The translations under genes and the position numbers were made by a program. DNA of 64,000 nt from Krasilnikovozyma curviuscula (lineage: Eukaryota > Basidiomycota > Tremellomycetes > Cystofilobasidiales > Mrakiaceae). The notes under the pieces were generated by a model, which saw only the letters and a program-made list of their open reading frames with translations, was not told the origin of the DNA and searched no databases. The stretch is from NCBI GenBank assembly GCA_014825775.1, contig MVAQ01000010.1, positions 124,001 through 188,000 of the forward strand, given 5' to 3'. Positions 10,329-21,492 of the stretch are shown here, in pieces. Position 1 is the first letter of the stretch; each line of letters starts with the position of its first letter.

Positions 10329-12545
10329 ATGACGACAGAGCACTTTCTGTTCATTCCATGCTCCATCTTTGGGCATACGATGCCTCAAATTGTGAGTGAT
10401 TGTTCGTAGATAATCAGTCGGAACACCGACAGAGACAAGAGCCGACCAGATCCTCCCTCTCTGGCTTCTCGGCACTGATACACTTTCTTTTAAAAGGGCC
10501 TTGCTGCCAATGCTCTCACTCTATTCCCAAACCTCTATGTGACTTTTCTCACAAGCTTCGAAATGTGAGCAATATTACTCTACCCTCATCGTCACCCCTT
10601 TAGAGTTTTACAGACGCTTACCAATGCTATCCAGGATCCCTATTGTCGAGCGTGAGATGTCCTCAAAGACGATCTGGGAGTCCATCAAGTCCCGATTTGT
10701 GGTTCGGGGGATCGCTGAAACTGGGGACAAGGGCAACCTGCAGCATGCGATGAGATATCTCGCGGCTATTGGCGCCAACATTGCTGGCGCATACAACAAG
10801 CAGCCAGGAGAAGGGTTTGACAAGAACCCCTCTACTATTCTGTTCGATGTGTGTTCATTCATTGCGCGATTTTATGTGACACACATTTTAATCAACAATG
10901 TGCCTTTTGTGCCCAATAGATGGTCCACGCCAGGTTCATTTCCGATATCCTAACCAAAGCTTTGGCAGCGAAGGGACTAACTGAGGGAGAAGATCTGAAG
11001 ATCCGTAAACTCATGATGTGTCCAACTGTGCGTTTATTCCGGTCTCTCTCCCCCCTTCCTTTTGTCTGGCTCCCCTTACTGACATTCTAAATTCAGACTG
11101 TGGGGTGTATAGTCCACGGATACTATCGTGTTGGAGCGTGTAATAAGGCTTTACAAGGAGATTTCTCTGACCCCGATAAGGTCGCAGAAGTGAGTTTCAC
11201 GCGTTAGGCCTTTGAAAGCGAAGCCCGAGGTACTGATGATAACAATCTATTCCATACAGGCCTGGAGAGCAACTGATGGAACAGTTTTGAAAGTTCCTGG
11301 ATGTCAAGATATCTTTGATTGTGAGTGGTGTCGAGCTTCGCGGTTGTAGAAGAATGCGACGACTGATTTGGTGCGATGGCCGACACGCAGACGAGTTCTT
11401 CCCACAACCTGACATCACTTCGAGTTTGGGTGTCATGGTTGTTGCTGGGTCGTTCCTTGCCATGCCATCTTTTGATGGGTGAGTTTCCCATGAGCTTCGA
11501 CCTGCGCTTCCTTGACTGACCACTCTGGCATTCAGTTTGGTTCTCGCCTCGTGTGCTGAACTTGAACCAGGAGTGGCAGAAGTCGCCGTATCTATGATGG
11601 CGGGAAAGTGTGAGATCTTGCAAATTGGGTAATGATAATTCTTTTCTCTTGTCTTTTTGCTTTCATACTGACATTTGCTGGACAAATGTTAGGCCACAAG
11701 TCGACCCCCTGGTCCTTGATAGCCCCCAAGTACCCTCGGAAGGCGCCGTCAAGGATGAAGTTGACCTCTACTTGGAAAGTGTTCTAAGAACTTACGGCGA
11801 GAAGAAACTGATCTACATCAGTTTTGGAACGCTTTACTTCCCCATCCAAACACCACACCACGTCGAACAGCTCATCCTCTCGCTGTTGGAGGCTGATTTC
11901 CCGTTCTTGTTCACTGTACCCTCAGGATGGTCAGGAGCTGAGTCGCCCCCTGCAGTCATCGAGGCACTCGCAAAGGCTCAAGAAAAGGGGAAATTGGTCA
12001 AGTTCTGCGATCAGAAGAAGGTATTGGCACACCCAGCCACTGGTTTCTTCTTGGTGAGTGCTTCCTCCTGGACCCCAATACCATCGAAGATACCTGACAG
12101 CTTAAACTTCGTAAAGTCTCATTGTGGAAGCAACTCATTCTACGAGTCTATGCTTTATGGCGTCCCAATAGTTGCTTGGCCGATGGCGATGGACCAGCCT
12201 GACATTGCTGCTAGAGGTAAACATCTCCAACTTTCTGATTCACCTATCAAACACGCTAATGCCTTTTTTTTTTGTCTTTTTTTTTCGATAGCCTCTTTGG
12301 TCATGAAGGTGGCCATCGAGCTTCTCGAGGTCAGAAACCCACCTCGTGAACCATTCAGAGGTGGGAACATCACCGGTACTATCGAAGCTGTTAGAAAGGA
12401 ATTCGACTCAACTTGGGCCAAACTTAGAGGACCTGAAGGCCAAGAACTGAGACGAAATGTTGAAGAGACTGCAAAGGTCATTAGAAAGAGCTGGAAAGAA
12501 GGTAGAAGTAGAGAGAGTTTGTTGGCGTTCGGGCCGTCTGAGTAG
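10329..12545 (+). CDS. UDP-glycosyltransferase (GT1 family)
   Basis: This is a GT-B fold enzyme that transfers a sugar from a UDP-sugar to a small lipophilic acceptor. The first exon reads MTTEHFLFIPCSIFGHTMPQ; the His in P-x(4)-GH-x-x-P is the usual catalytic base of GT1 enzymes. Many short exons follow. The C-terminal domain (11695 onward) contains LIYISFGTLYFP. The UDP-binding signature is split by an intron: HPATGFFL joins SHCGSNSFYESMLYGVPIVA, then WPMAMDQPDIAAR, with the DQ pair expected to contact the sugar. No signal peptide or C-terminal membrane segment is seen, unlike animal UGTs, so a soluble cytosolic enzyme is likely. Acceptor and sugar are unknown; no sterol-glucosyltransferase GRAM/PH domains are present. 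A decayed fragment of a second copy lies about 1 kb downstream. Confidence 0.88.
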
Positions 12546-14051
12546 ATTTTCTTCTTATTGGAGCTTTTGGTTAGATTTTAGATACGTAGATAGAACTGAT
12601 AGAACTAAGATATGATGGATCTCCATATGGCATCACTTCCTACATTTGTCGCAAGCATCTGGCACGAGTGTCCCTTACCTGAGGGGGTTTTGAATCTGCT
12701 CCGCCTCCTTAATCACATTGTTAGTAGCCTCTAGTCGTGGCCCCAATACACATCTGCCTTAGAAAGGACCAGGGGGAAACCTTTTTGTTCATTCCTTAAC
12801 CATCCCCAACCAATCTATAGATATACCAGTCCTGGAGACGTGAGCGTTTTTTTTTTTATCTCTTTGTATGTTGACCCGCAGATATCTGTGCAGAAATCCT
12901 CCGAATACGTTTTGCGATACTTCATTTACTCAGGGGCTCTCTAAACTGCTGGTTCCCCAAAGGAGTCAGTAAATGAGAGTTCATCAAATATCCGAAAGCT
13001 TGCGATGGTACCCCTCAGGCACAACTGGCGCCGCATTATGCGCTTCAAGTATCACCCTTACCATCTGCTTTACGATTTTGAGCAAATTTTTAATCACTCT
13101 ACTACAACTACAGAACCTTTGATCGTTTTGGAGTTTGAAGGACAGCTCTTCACCGGATACCGGTTCTCCACTTTTGATTACGATGCCTACAAGTTCTGAC
13201 TATCACCTTCTGGCATCGTAGCAGCACTGTCTGAAGTTGTCGGTATATAATAATCGTACAGTTCTGAGATCAAAAGCTCTGGGTTCATTCTTTATTTCTA
13301 TATAAGGCTCTTGTTGATGAGCTGTTGACTTTTCAAATTCTCTAATGTCGCATATCACCACCGCACAGTTGACGAGGCTGTCAATGGAAGTCTTCGTGTA
13401 GGTCTAACTCTTTCTAAGACTCTTTAGTGTATTAAGCTCCAGCGATGGCAAAAGCCATGGAAAAATTACACTCTGGAATGATATGTTGGCGCATCGATTG
13501 CGACCGATATTTCCCATCCGTCGCTCTGATACTCAACCAGGCGATGGATCAAGGAGATACCGAATGTAGTGCATACTGCTCACAAAAAATTTCTATTTAG
13601 CTGTTTGAAGTCAGAGCTCCTCCAAAGAAGAAGAATCTGCTGAGAGATGAAGCGATCACAGGAGCAATCGAGGCTATTGGGAAGTAGTTCAACTGGACAT
13701 GGGATAAGACGAGAAGGGAGGAGGATAAGTTCGATAAGTCCATTAAGAAAAATGACTTAGGAAACACAAAGATTATTAGAATGACTGGGAATAGGGTACT
13801 AACATGAACAACCTGTTGACTGCCGCGACGTCGATTGCGTGAGCCTTGGATTGCTTCAAACGACGTCCATTTCTGATCACTCTCCATCTCAGTTCAAGTC
13901 TATAAGAGAGCAGCGTTGGGTTTCGTCAGTCTTGAATGCGACGAAACCAAAACAGACGTCTCTGCGCCGTTTCCGATTTTTTTGGCCACACATTCTCTCT
14001 CAGCGAAGTGAGCATCTGTTGAACTGCTCTTCAACGATCAAACGGCCTGCC
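12546..14051. other. intergenic region holding a glycosyltransferase relic
   Basis: About 1.5 kb separates the glycosyltransferase from ATP3. It contains poly-T tracts, a 3' UTR, the relic described separately at 13541-13755, and the ATP3 promoter. A 64-codon open frame at 13005-13199 shows no family features. Nothing else is recognised. Confidence 0.5.
13541..13755 (+). pseudogene. decayed C-terminal fragment of a second UDP-glycosyltransferase
   Basis: GCG ATG GAT CAA GGA GAT at 13541 encodes AMDQGD, aligning with AMDQPD of the intact upstream gene. A GT..AG segment follows at the same relative position as an intron of the intact gene. The next exon (from about 13601) reads EVRAPPKKKNLLRDEAITGA then IEAIGK, a TAG at 13685-13687, then FNWTWDKTRRE. 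The intact gene has EVRNPPREPFRGGNITGT, then IEAVRKEFDSTWAKLRG. An in-frame stop, loss of everything upstream of the DQ motif and loss of the far C-terminus show it is not functional. It lies on the same strand as the intact gene, about 1 kb downstream, which suggests an old tandem duplicate. Confidence 0.8.
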
Positions 14052-16232
14052 ATGTTCGCTTCAAGAGCCATTCGTCCAGCTGCCAGAGCTCTTGCTCATA
14101 CCCCAGTGAGGTACGCTCTTTTTGTTGCTCATGGTTTGATTCAGAAACGGTGGAAAACTCGACTGGTGCAGCAGCGAATGAAAATGACTGACCTCTATAT
14201 CTCTATTTCGAAACTTATAGGGCTTTCTCTACCAGTATGTTTCGAGTTCAATAGACCTCAATGATTTCCTGTAATGATAGTGTTGAACTGGAGGGACTGA
14301 CCATGCTTTTTTGCCATTTTCCAACTTGGTCCCACTCGAAAAACTCGGCGGCTCGCACCATCTCCCTCCATTTCCCCCAATTTCCCTCTTATCAACCTCT
14401 TACAATGCTACTCTAAACAGCCCCGGTGGCCGAGGCAACCCTCAGGGAGATTGAGCAGAGGTACGTAGAGTGACATGGCTGCTGTGAAGTGAGGAAGAAG
14501 AGAGGGAAAGGCGCGGCGGCGTGACGAATCGACAGTTACTAACTCCTGACTCTCCTGTTTGTTAGGTTGAAGTCTGTCAAGAACATTGAGAAGATCACCA
14601 ACGTACGTTTTATTCAGATCATGAGTTTCTGGTTTTATTAAGCAGGACACGGAGATAAAATCTGGCGCGGTGGAAAGACGATTCATTTCGGACGGATGGA
14701 GTGGTGCTGAAGGTTCAGTTGTGAGGGTAAGGAGACGGAAAAGGGGTCTGAATGTTGATGGTGTCCAAAGTAATTGGTCTGGTTATTTTGACGGCAGAGG
14801 TGTCTCGGTCACAAGGCTGGGGTTGTTGCATGAAGGTCCACTGGCTTATCCGCACGTTGGCCGCCAACTTCAATCTGATTGGTGTCACCAGAGTCGCATC
14901 TGTGCTATGAAGTGATGAAGATGGCTCTTCTACATTACTCTCTGCATGGACCAAATGTGTGGAGTTTGCGCCTGTGACCGGGAATTGGCTTCGTCGACTA
15001 CTGGTCCCCATCGCCCTTCCGACGCTGTACCTGACAACATGTTTTTAATCAATTAACAGTCCATGAAGGTTATTGCTTCTACCAAACTCAACAAGGCTAC
15101 CAGAGCTATGTTAGCCGCTAAGGAGTTCTCCATCGGTAACGATGGTACGTTGCACTTTTGGAGAGCCTCACCTCTTTCTGTTACTCACAATTCCTCCATG
15201 CTTTCCCCTTTCCTAGAATTGATGAAGACTCTTGATGTTGCATACGAGGGAAAGAAGGTTCTTTACATCGCCGTCTCCTCCGACTCCGGTCTCTGTGGTG
15301 GTATCCACTCATCCATTGCCAAGCGAACCAAAAACGAACTTAAGAAGAACCCAGAGGGCGAGGTCATCTGTTTGGGTGATAAGCCAAAGGCTCAGATTTC
15401 CAGATTCAGCCCAACTTCCATGAAGTTGTCTTTCTCAGCCATGGCAAAGGATGTCCCAACTTTCGCCGCCGCTTCCACTATCACTGATGAAATCTTGAAG
15501 GAGGGTTTGGAGTACGATGTCGTAAGTCAATGCCACTCGATTTTGTTGCTTTTGGCTTCTTGATTGGCTGTGTTGCAACACAACTAATTGTTCTTTTGAC
15601 CCGTCAACAACCAAATCAGATCACCATCATCTACAACAAGTACATCTCCGCCATCTCGTACGAGTCAACCACGAAGACTGTCATCTCCGAATCCGGATTG
15701 CTCGGTGCTAGTACGTCCCTGACCCCCTAGTCACATAACGCTTAGTGGCTTCGGCTGACCAACCGCATTTGCTTGTCCTCCCAGGCGGATTCACTCACTA
15801 CGAGTCGTTCACTGCTAACCCATCCCCTGTCACTAACGAAGCTGCTGAGGCTGCCGAAGAAGACCAAGGTACCCAGTTGGCCCAATTCAACTTGTCCTCC
15901 GCCATCTTCTCCGCTCTCGTTGAAGGTCACGCCGCTGAGATCTCTGCCAAGTTCGTCGCCTTTCATCCCTCTCAGTTCTTGCGATCTTCCCTGATGACTG
16001 ACTACTGCTCTTGCGATGAACCAGGCGTCAAGCTATGGAGAACGCTTCCAAGAACGCTAAGGATATGATCGGAAAGCTCCAGATGAAGTACAACAGAGGT
16101 CGTCAAGCCGTCATTACCAACGAACTGTAAGATCCAAAAATTGCGTATCATTTGCTGTTCTGTCACTCGAGACTGACATAAATTCCTCGCACTCGCAGCA
16201 TCGATATCATTACTGGTGCCTCCGCTTTGTAA
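14052..16232 (+). CDS. ATP3: mitochondrial ATP synthase subunit gamma
   Basis: Ten exons in phase give 310 residues. Gamma is the central rotating shaft of the F1 sector. The start [20 protein letters not shown] is rich in Arg and Ala with no acidic residues, as in a mitochondrial presequence. The mature part begins near [20 protein letters not shown] and [17 protein letters not shown] (the N-terminal helix of gamma). [17 protein letters not shown] follows. The end has [34 protein letters not shown] and TGASAL, the signature C-terminal helix. Exon 2 is 14 bases (14221..14234) and lies in the presequence. A 457-base intron (14603..15059) is much longer than the others; open frames inside it look accidental. 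The length matches other fungal gamma subunits. Confidence 0.96.
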
Positions 16233-17303
16233 ACAGACTATAGGTGGAACGTCATTTAGATGAAAGAAATAATGAAGAGTCATCATCTATAATGATGGTT
16301 TGAAATGGCATATTCTAGTCTTTCTTACGGCTGTTGTTCATTTGAAAGGTTATTGACTCCCTGACAGACCTGAAATTGAAAAGGATTGCCTACACACCGT
16401 TTCTTAACGGAGAGTATGCTGATGTGCTTGATCCATGTTTATGAACTATAGACACGGCTGACGCGAACAGAACCACAAAGGTGATTGTGAAGCATCACCA
16501 GTGACGGTGTGTACTTGCAAAGACTACCACCCATCTCCTCATAGTATTGAATGCAGAGTCGAAAAGAAAATGTCTGAGGAGCTCTTCTCGCTTCATGAAG
16601 GGCCCAACGGAAGTTAACTCGTGCGATTTCGCAACTTGTAAACAAAGCAGTTTGAAAGCCGAACCGTGCGCTGCTGGTCAAGAGACTAGCCAACACTGAA
16701 GTTCACTATCGGTCGCTGTCCACAGCCTTCTTTTTTTGGTGCGTGTCTTGTTTCGACATTGAAAACATTAGAAAACTGAGAAAGTTTAGAGTGGCGCTGG
16801 AGAGAGTCGTCAGAATTGTTCTCTCAAGCGCCATTTCAAAGAGATTTCTTTATTGAAGAGAAATGTAGAAAATGTGGAACGAGATTTAGCATAGACGAGG
16901 CAGACGAAACGCTTGCAGTACTTTCTTTTGTAATACATGCTGAAAATTGGATCAATCTGGTTATCATTGCACTGCTTTTCTATTGCTGAGAAAGACAAAC
17001 GGTTATTGAAACTTCTGTTATGTCTCAAAATGTAAACTTCCACAAAGAGTGAGATTTCTACTGGATGTTATGAGGTTTATCACTGTATAGTTTTCACCGT
17101 GGGAAAAGGCCATGCACACTCGCGGCGCTCTCTCGCCACCGACCTCGAACGAGCCGCCTGAACTGGGAAATTCCGTTGATTGCAGCAACCTCCTCAAGTC
17201 TCAACAAAGTGCGTACATTATCAGCTAGTATTACAGAGAGAAGAAAGATACTGACTATACTTTTGTCCTCTCGAAACTCTGGTTGAAATTGTGACTTAAT
17301 TAG
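16233..17303. other. intergenic region, ATP3 to RPL27
   Basis: About 1.07 kb holds the ATP3 3' UTR and the RPL27 promoter and leader. A GC-rich patch near 17110-17160 contrasts with the A/T-rich surroundings and may be part of the ribosomal-protein promoter; this is inference. The antisense open frames at 16439-16696 and 16810-17043 show no recognisable family or splice pattern. Confidence 0.4.
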
Positions 17304-18362
17304 ATGGTCAAAGGTGAGTTTAGCTGCTAAAATCAGATTCGAGATGATGGGATGGCTATACTAACATTATTCTTGCTCTGTTTGTGTTCTAGGTGAGAGT
17401 TACTTTCAGGTCGTCAGGTCTCATATGAGCGAAGGGATGGAGAGAGTCGGTGGAATAGACATTCGGTGGTTGCAGCTGAGGGGTTTGAGGTGGAATTATT
17501 GGACTGTTGGATCAGCTGAAGAGACGTTGGTGGAGTTTTGAAGTGGAACTGTTACTGATTGTGTTCCTTTTTGTCTTGGTGTGGTTGTTGGGATCAGTCT
17601 ACAAGCCAGGAAAGGTCAGTCAATAGGTTCAGTCCAATTGTGGGAAGGATGACTTGCTGATATATTTCCCTCGTCTTCTTCAACAACTCCCAACCCTAAC
17701 CTCACCTCTCCTCTCAACTCATCAACTTACGCCGGCTTATGAAATACGCTCTTCACAATTGATTCGCAATGATTCAACAAAATTTATAGGTCGCCGTTGT
17801 TCTCTCCGGTCGTCAAGCCGGAAAGAAGGTTGTTGTCATCAAGCAATACGATGACGGAACAAAGGAGAGACCATACCCACACGCCATCGTTGCTGGTATT
17901 GAGAGATACCCATTGAAGGTCACCAAGTCCATGGGAGCCAAGAGAATCGCTAAGCGATCAAAGGTCAAGCCTTTCATCAAGGTAAGCAACTCATTCAGTT
18001 CTGTACAGTTAGGATGGAGGAGAATCTTGCCGGAAGATACGGGATATCGGTTTGGTAGGAAAAAAGGTTACTGACTTCCGTTCGTACTTGAACACTCAGG
18101 CCGTCAACTACAACCACCTCATGCCAACTCGTTACGCTCTCGAACTCGAATCTCTCAAAGGAACCGTCACCGTTGAGACCTTCAAGGAGCCAACCCAGAG
18201 AGAGGATGCCAAGAAGGTTGTCAAGAAGTTGCTCGAGGAGAGATACCAATCTGGCAAGAACAAGTGGTACGTCTTCTCTCTCCAAACCTATTCTTTCGCT
18301 GACACAGTGACTGATCATATGTTCTTCTAATCTGCAGGTTCTTCACGGCGCTCAGATTCTAA
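17304..18362 (+). CDS. RPL27: 60S ribosomal protein L27 (eL27)
   Basis: Five exons are read: 17304..17313, 17598..17614, 17790..17981, 18100..18266 and 18338..18362, giving 136 residues, the usual eL27 length. The first two exons are tiny (10 and 17 bases) and supply MVKVYKPGK, matching the conserved M-V-K-x-x-K-P-G-K start. The rest reads [20 protein letters not shown] (KOW-like motif), [14 protein letters not shown], and ends KNKWFFTALRF. The first intron is 284 bases, a common arrangement in fungal ribosomal protein genes. The product is a cytosolic large-subunit protein. Expression is expected to be high. Confidence 0.96.
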
Positions 18363-20009
18363 ATTATTCAGACAGGGTGTTTTGGATGGTTTAGGACTGA
18401 TATGAGATTTTTTCGGATTTGAGATGGCTTCCCTACTGCGAGAGACCGTATAGAACGTGATGCACTTACGACTCTGAGGCCTAGATACTAAGACACCTTT
18501 CTTCCTTGACGGAAACACGGTCAAGCAGCCACCCGACCTAACCGCACACCACTCACAGTTTCGACGGCTTTCAATCTATGCTGCGAATCTTCAGGGATCA
18601 GTTGATCGCGCAAATACGAATCTTCATGGTTATTTTCTTTGTAAAGGTTTTTGTCGAATGCGATGCGGAGAAATTCTTGGAACAAGTAGTAGCCCATTAC
18701 CGATTTTGTCACAGAAATCAGTCGTGAAGCGACGCAATCGCCCAACGTATTTGTCTGACAATGTGTAAATTTGTTTATATATCAAAACACCACGAAAAAA
18801 TACAGATGTAAAACCTGTAAACATTGAAGGTCGCCTAAAAGAGACAAGGGAGGACAGGAGCGAACTTACCGCCTCTCCCAAATGAGAATAGACAATTTCT
18901 CATCACAACACAGCCTCATTAGAATTTAGCATACCATATCTCCTTTCCTCTAGCTCACCACCTTTCGCTCAGCAATGCGCCAAATCTCCATCCTGTCCAT
19001 CGTAATCTGCTCCGCTCCAAGGCAACAGCAGCGACTGCAAAGTCATCGAGCCTCCTCTCACCAACCTGGAACTACACACACTAGTCTCTCTTCCTGCCTC
19101 TAGTTTCTCCAATGTCATCTTGATCGGACCTGCTCCTTCCGGTCTTGCTGCTGGTGAAACTGGATAGCTTTTCAGAGAACAACAGCCAGATACGAGCGGC
19201 CGGAAACTATACTGGAAGAATGTTGGTATCCCAGATCTTAACTTCTATTTTATATGTCTCAGGAAAACCTACTCTCCTCTCTAATTCAACTGGAGAGGAA
19301 GCTGGATCTCATCACCGACAGCGACAAAGAGGGATCAGACCTCTCGGTGGGTGTATTTACCTCCTTTTTGAGGTTATGGATCGACCTACTAATGTTCTTT
19401 CTTTCAAAATTTGGAATGGATGAGTAGTACAAGCTTCATCACCAACAAGCTTGCAAAAGTTGATGATCTTCTGTTCCTGTCTGTCAGTGAGATGCTGAAT
19501 TTGAATTGTAGAAGCAAGCCTGTTTTTTCTGGGTGAGGTTTTCTAGTTAGGTCGCTAAGTTGCTGCGAGAGATTTATCCCATTCATCCTCTGATATCTTC
19601 GTCATCCACACACCAGCTCGACTCATACTCATTGTATCGAATTGGCTCGCTCTATTGTTAATTAAGCGAACCCTCCGTCGTCAAAGAATTATGTGCTACC
19701 TGTCTGGCACATGTGTCTATCCTCCAGGGTCTTCCAATGGTAAACATTTCAGAGCCAGATGGACGTTCTGGATGCTTAGAATACTGCTATTGGAAAGATC
19801 AGCTGAACGTCTTACATCTGCCCTTGCACGAGCCATGTCTTATAGCTGATCCAGCTCTCTCATGAATCTGAAATTGTTTCAGAAGGTGTCAGTAAAGGCA
19901 TTGGTCCTTACTTCTAAGTAGCAACCGGCTTAAATATCAATGATGTCTTGCATCACTTCGTCCAATGAACTAAATTGGTAACAACCATTACGATACCATC
20001 TCAGACCTT
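18363..20009. other. intergenic region, RPL27 to methyltransferase
   Basis: About 1.65 kb with no confident gene. On the + strand a frame starting at ATG 18975 begins with a hydrophobic run. A frame across about 19030-19165 reads like a real peptide (for instance PPLTNLELHTLVSLP) before stopping. I could not build an exon model or name a family. It may be a decayed gene, a small lineage-specific gene or chance. The 3' ends of the two convergent neighbours lie at the edges. Confidence 0.35.
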
Positions 20010-21282
20010 TTAGTACTTACTACAACCCTGGAACCTCTGAAACCTGAAATTTGAGACATTGCTCTTTACTCAAGGGTAGCTGAGAATCTCAGTCTGCAGT
20101 TTCCTTCCATCAGCAAGCAAACAATCAAGATCCAGATCTGAACAAAACATAAACTCACCTGACATACATAACAGCCCATTCTCCAGTACCTTCAGAGGAG
20201 TCGCTCTTACTCTTGAGAAGACCAGCCTTATCGGGCCACCTGCAATCAAGTTCAGATCGCCTCGCAACCTCAGCGATCACCTCTTCCGCCTTGTCGTCGT
20301 CAAGGGTCGACAAGAAGGAATTACGAGCAAATGTGGCTAGCCAACCTTTGAGAGTGGTTGGGAGAGGAGTGAGACGAGGATTAAGAGAAGCATGGGTCAC
20401 AGTGAACCCTTGTTCTTCCAGGAGCTAGCGCAACAGAGGAAGAGAGTGGTTAAGGACAATACTACTATTAATAAATACATCAAGGACTTACCTCTTTGTA
20501 TTGATCAGCAGTTGGGAAGTACCATGGATCAAGGGAAGCAGCATCGTAGCCCTTCTCCTCTAGAATCTGATACAGGTGCGACCGAATGCCGCTGACGTTT
20601 GAGAACCCTCCAAATTCTCCTACAAACTTTCCACCCTTCTTCAAGAACTTCTTGACCGATGAGATAACACCCGGTGGGTCACGCTTGCTGGAAAAGCGGA
20701 AAGAGGAATAAGTTGTGGTGCGGAGCCAAACTTGTGAAGTAGAGTAGTACCTACCACCAGTGAAGCGTTGCGGTTGTGAAAACTGAATCAAACGAGTTTG
20801 CTTCTAGCTCAGGTGGAACGTCCAGAGCTTGAGCATCGCCTTGGAAGAGATGGCCTTTCAGCTCAGGGAACTGGGTCGCAGCGGTGTCTAACTGAATGAG
20901 GTAAAGGTCATCTATCAAGTCAGCTCCGAGATCCAGGCGACTGAAAAGATGAAACCCTTCATACCATTGGTTGATTTGAGTCAGTACCCCAAACAATTCC
21001 TCCTTCTTTGGACTCGACATGACCTCGAATCCGCTCTGTCACTTCCCCAGAGCCACAGCCGATATCCAGGATACGTTCGCCTGGCTGGGCGTTGAGCAGC
21101 TCGAGAACGGGGGCAGTGTACTTGTCAGAATAGACAACTGGGGGCCAGAAATTCGAAGAAGTGTTAATAACCTAACCATCAAGATGGATATCCGTCATCT
21201 TACAACTCGCGTTGGTCTGGTATAAGTTTGGGTTGTGATTGGTTTGGTTAGAATCGTAGGCTTGGGCAGCTAGAGTAGCCAT
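20010..21282 (-). CDS. SAM-dependent methyltransferase (class I)
   Basis: The start at 21282 reads MATLAAQAYDSNQTNHNPNL. After an intron with a GTTAGG donor, VVYSDKYTAPVLELL leads to motif I ERILDIGCGSGEVTERI (about 21070), the glycine-rich SAM-binding loop. The next exons contain GDAQALDVPPELEANSFDSV and FTTATLHW (motif II/III region), then SVKKFLKKGGKFVGEFGGF (post-III). The C-terminal part has GWLATFARNSFL and EWAVMYVR. The frame reaches TGA just past MYVR (20155), but a good AG|GTGAGT donor there and a downstream acceptor allow a short last exon ending at TAA 20010; I favour the spliced end. The sequence resembles trans-aconitate-type and other small-molecule methyltransferases. The substrate cannot be read from sequence. 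Confidence 0.8.
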
Positions 21283-21492
21283 CGTTACAGATGAAGGAAT
21301 CAAGAGATGTGAGATGTGTTTTGAATTGTGGGATGGGGACGAGGTTTAAGTAAGTTTTCGGTCGATGACTTGCTCGAGGTCGCTCTTCGCATTATCGGCC
21401 GGATCAAATAGAAAACAAAACAAATAATGTTTCAAGGTACATATGGGAGCCGAAAGGTATAGATGTAGGAGGTATATGACATTTCCAGCTGA

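Noticed and set aside
13005..13199. 64-codon + strand open frame between the glycosyltransferase and its relic
   Set aside because: No similarity to the glycosyltransferase or any family, and no splice structure.
14670..15011. Open frames on both strands inside the long ATP3 intron
   Set aside because: They lie in a clear intron of ATP3 and have no motifs; a nested gene cannot be supported.
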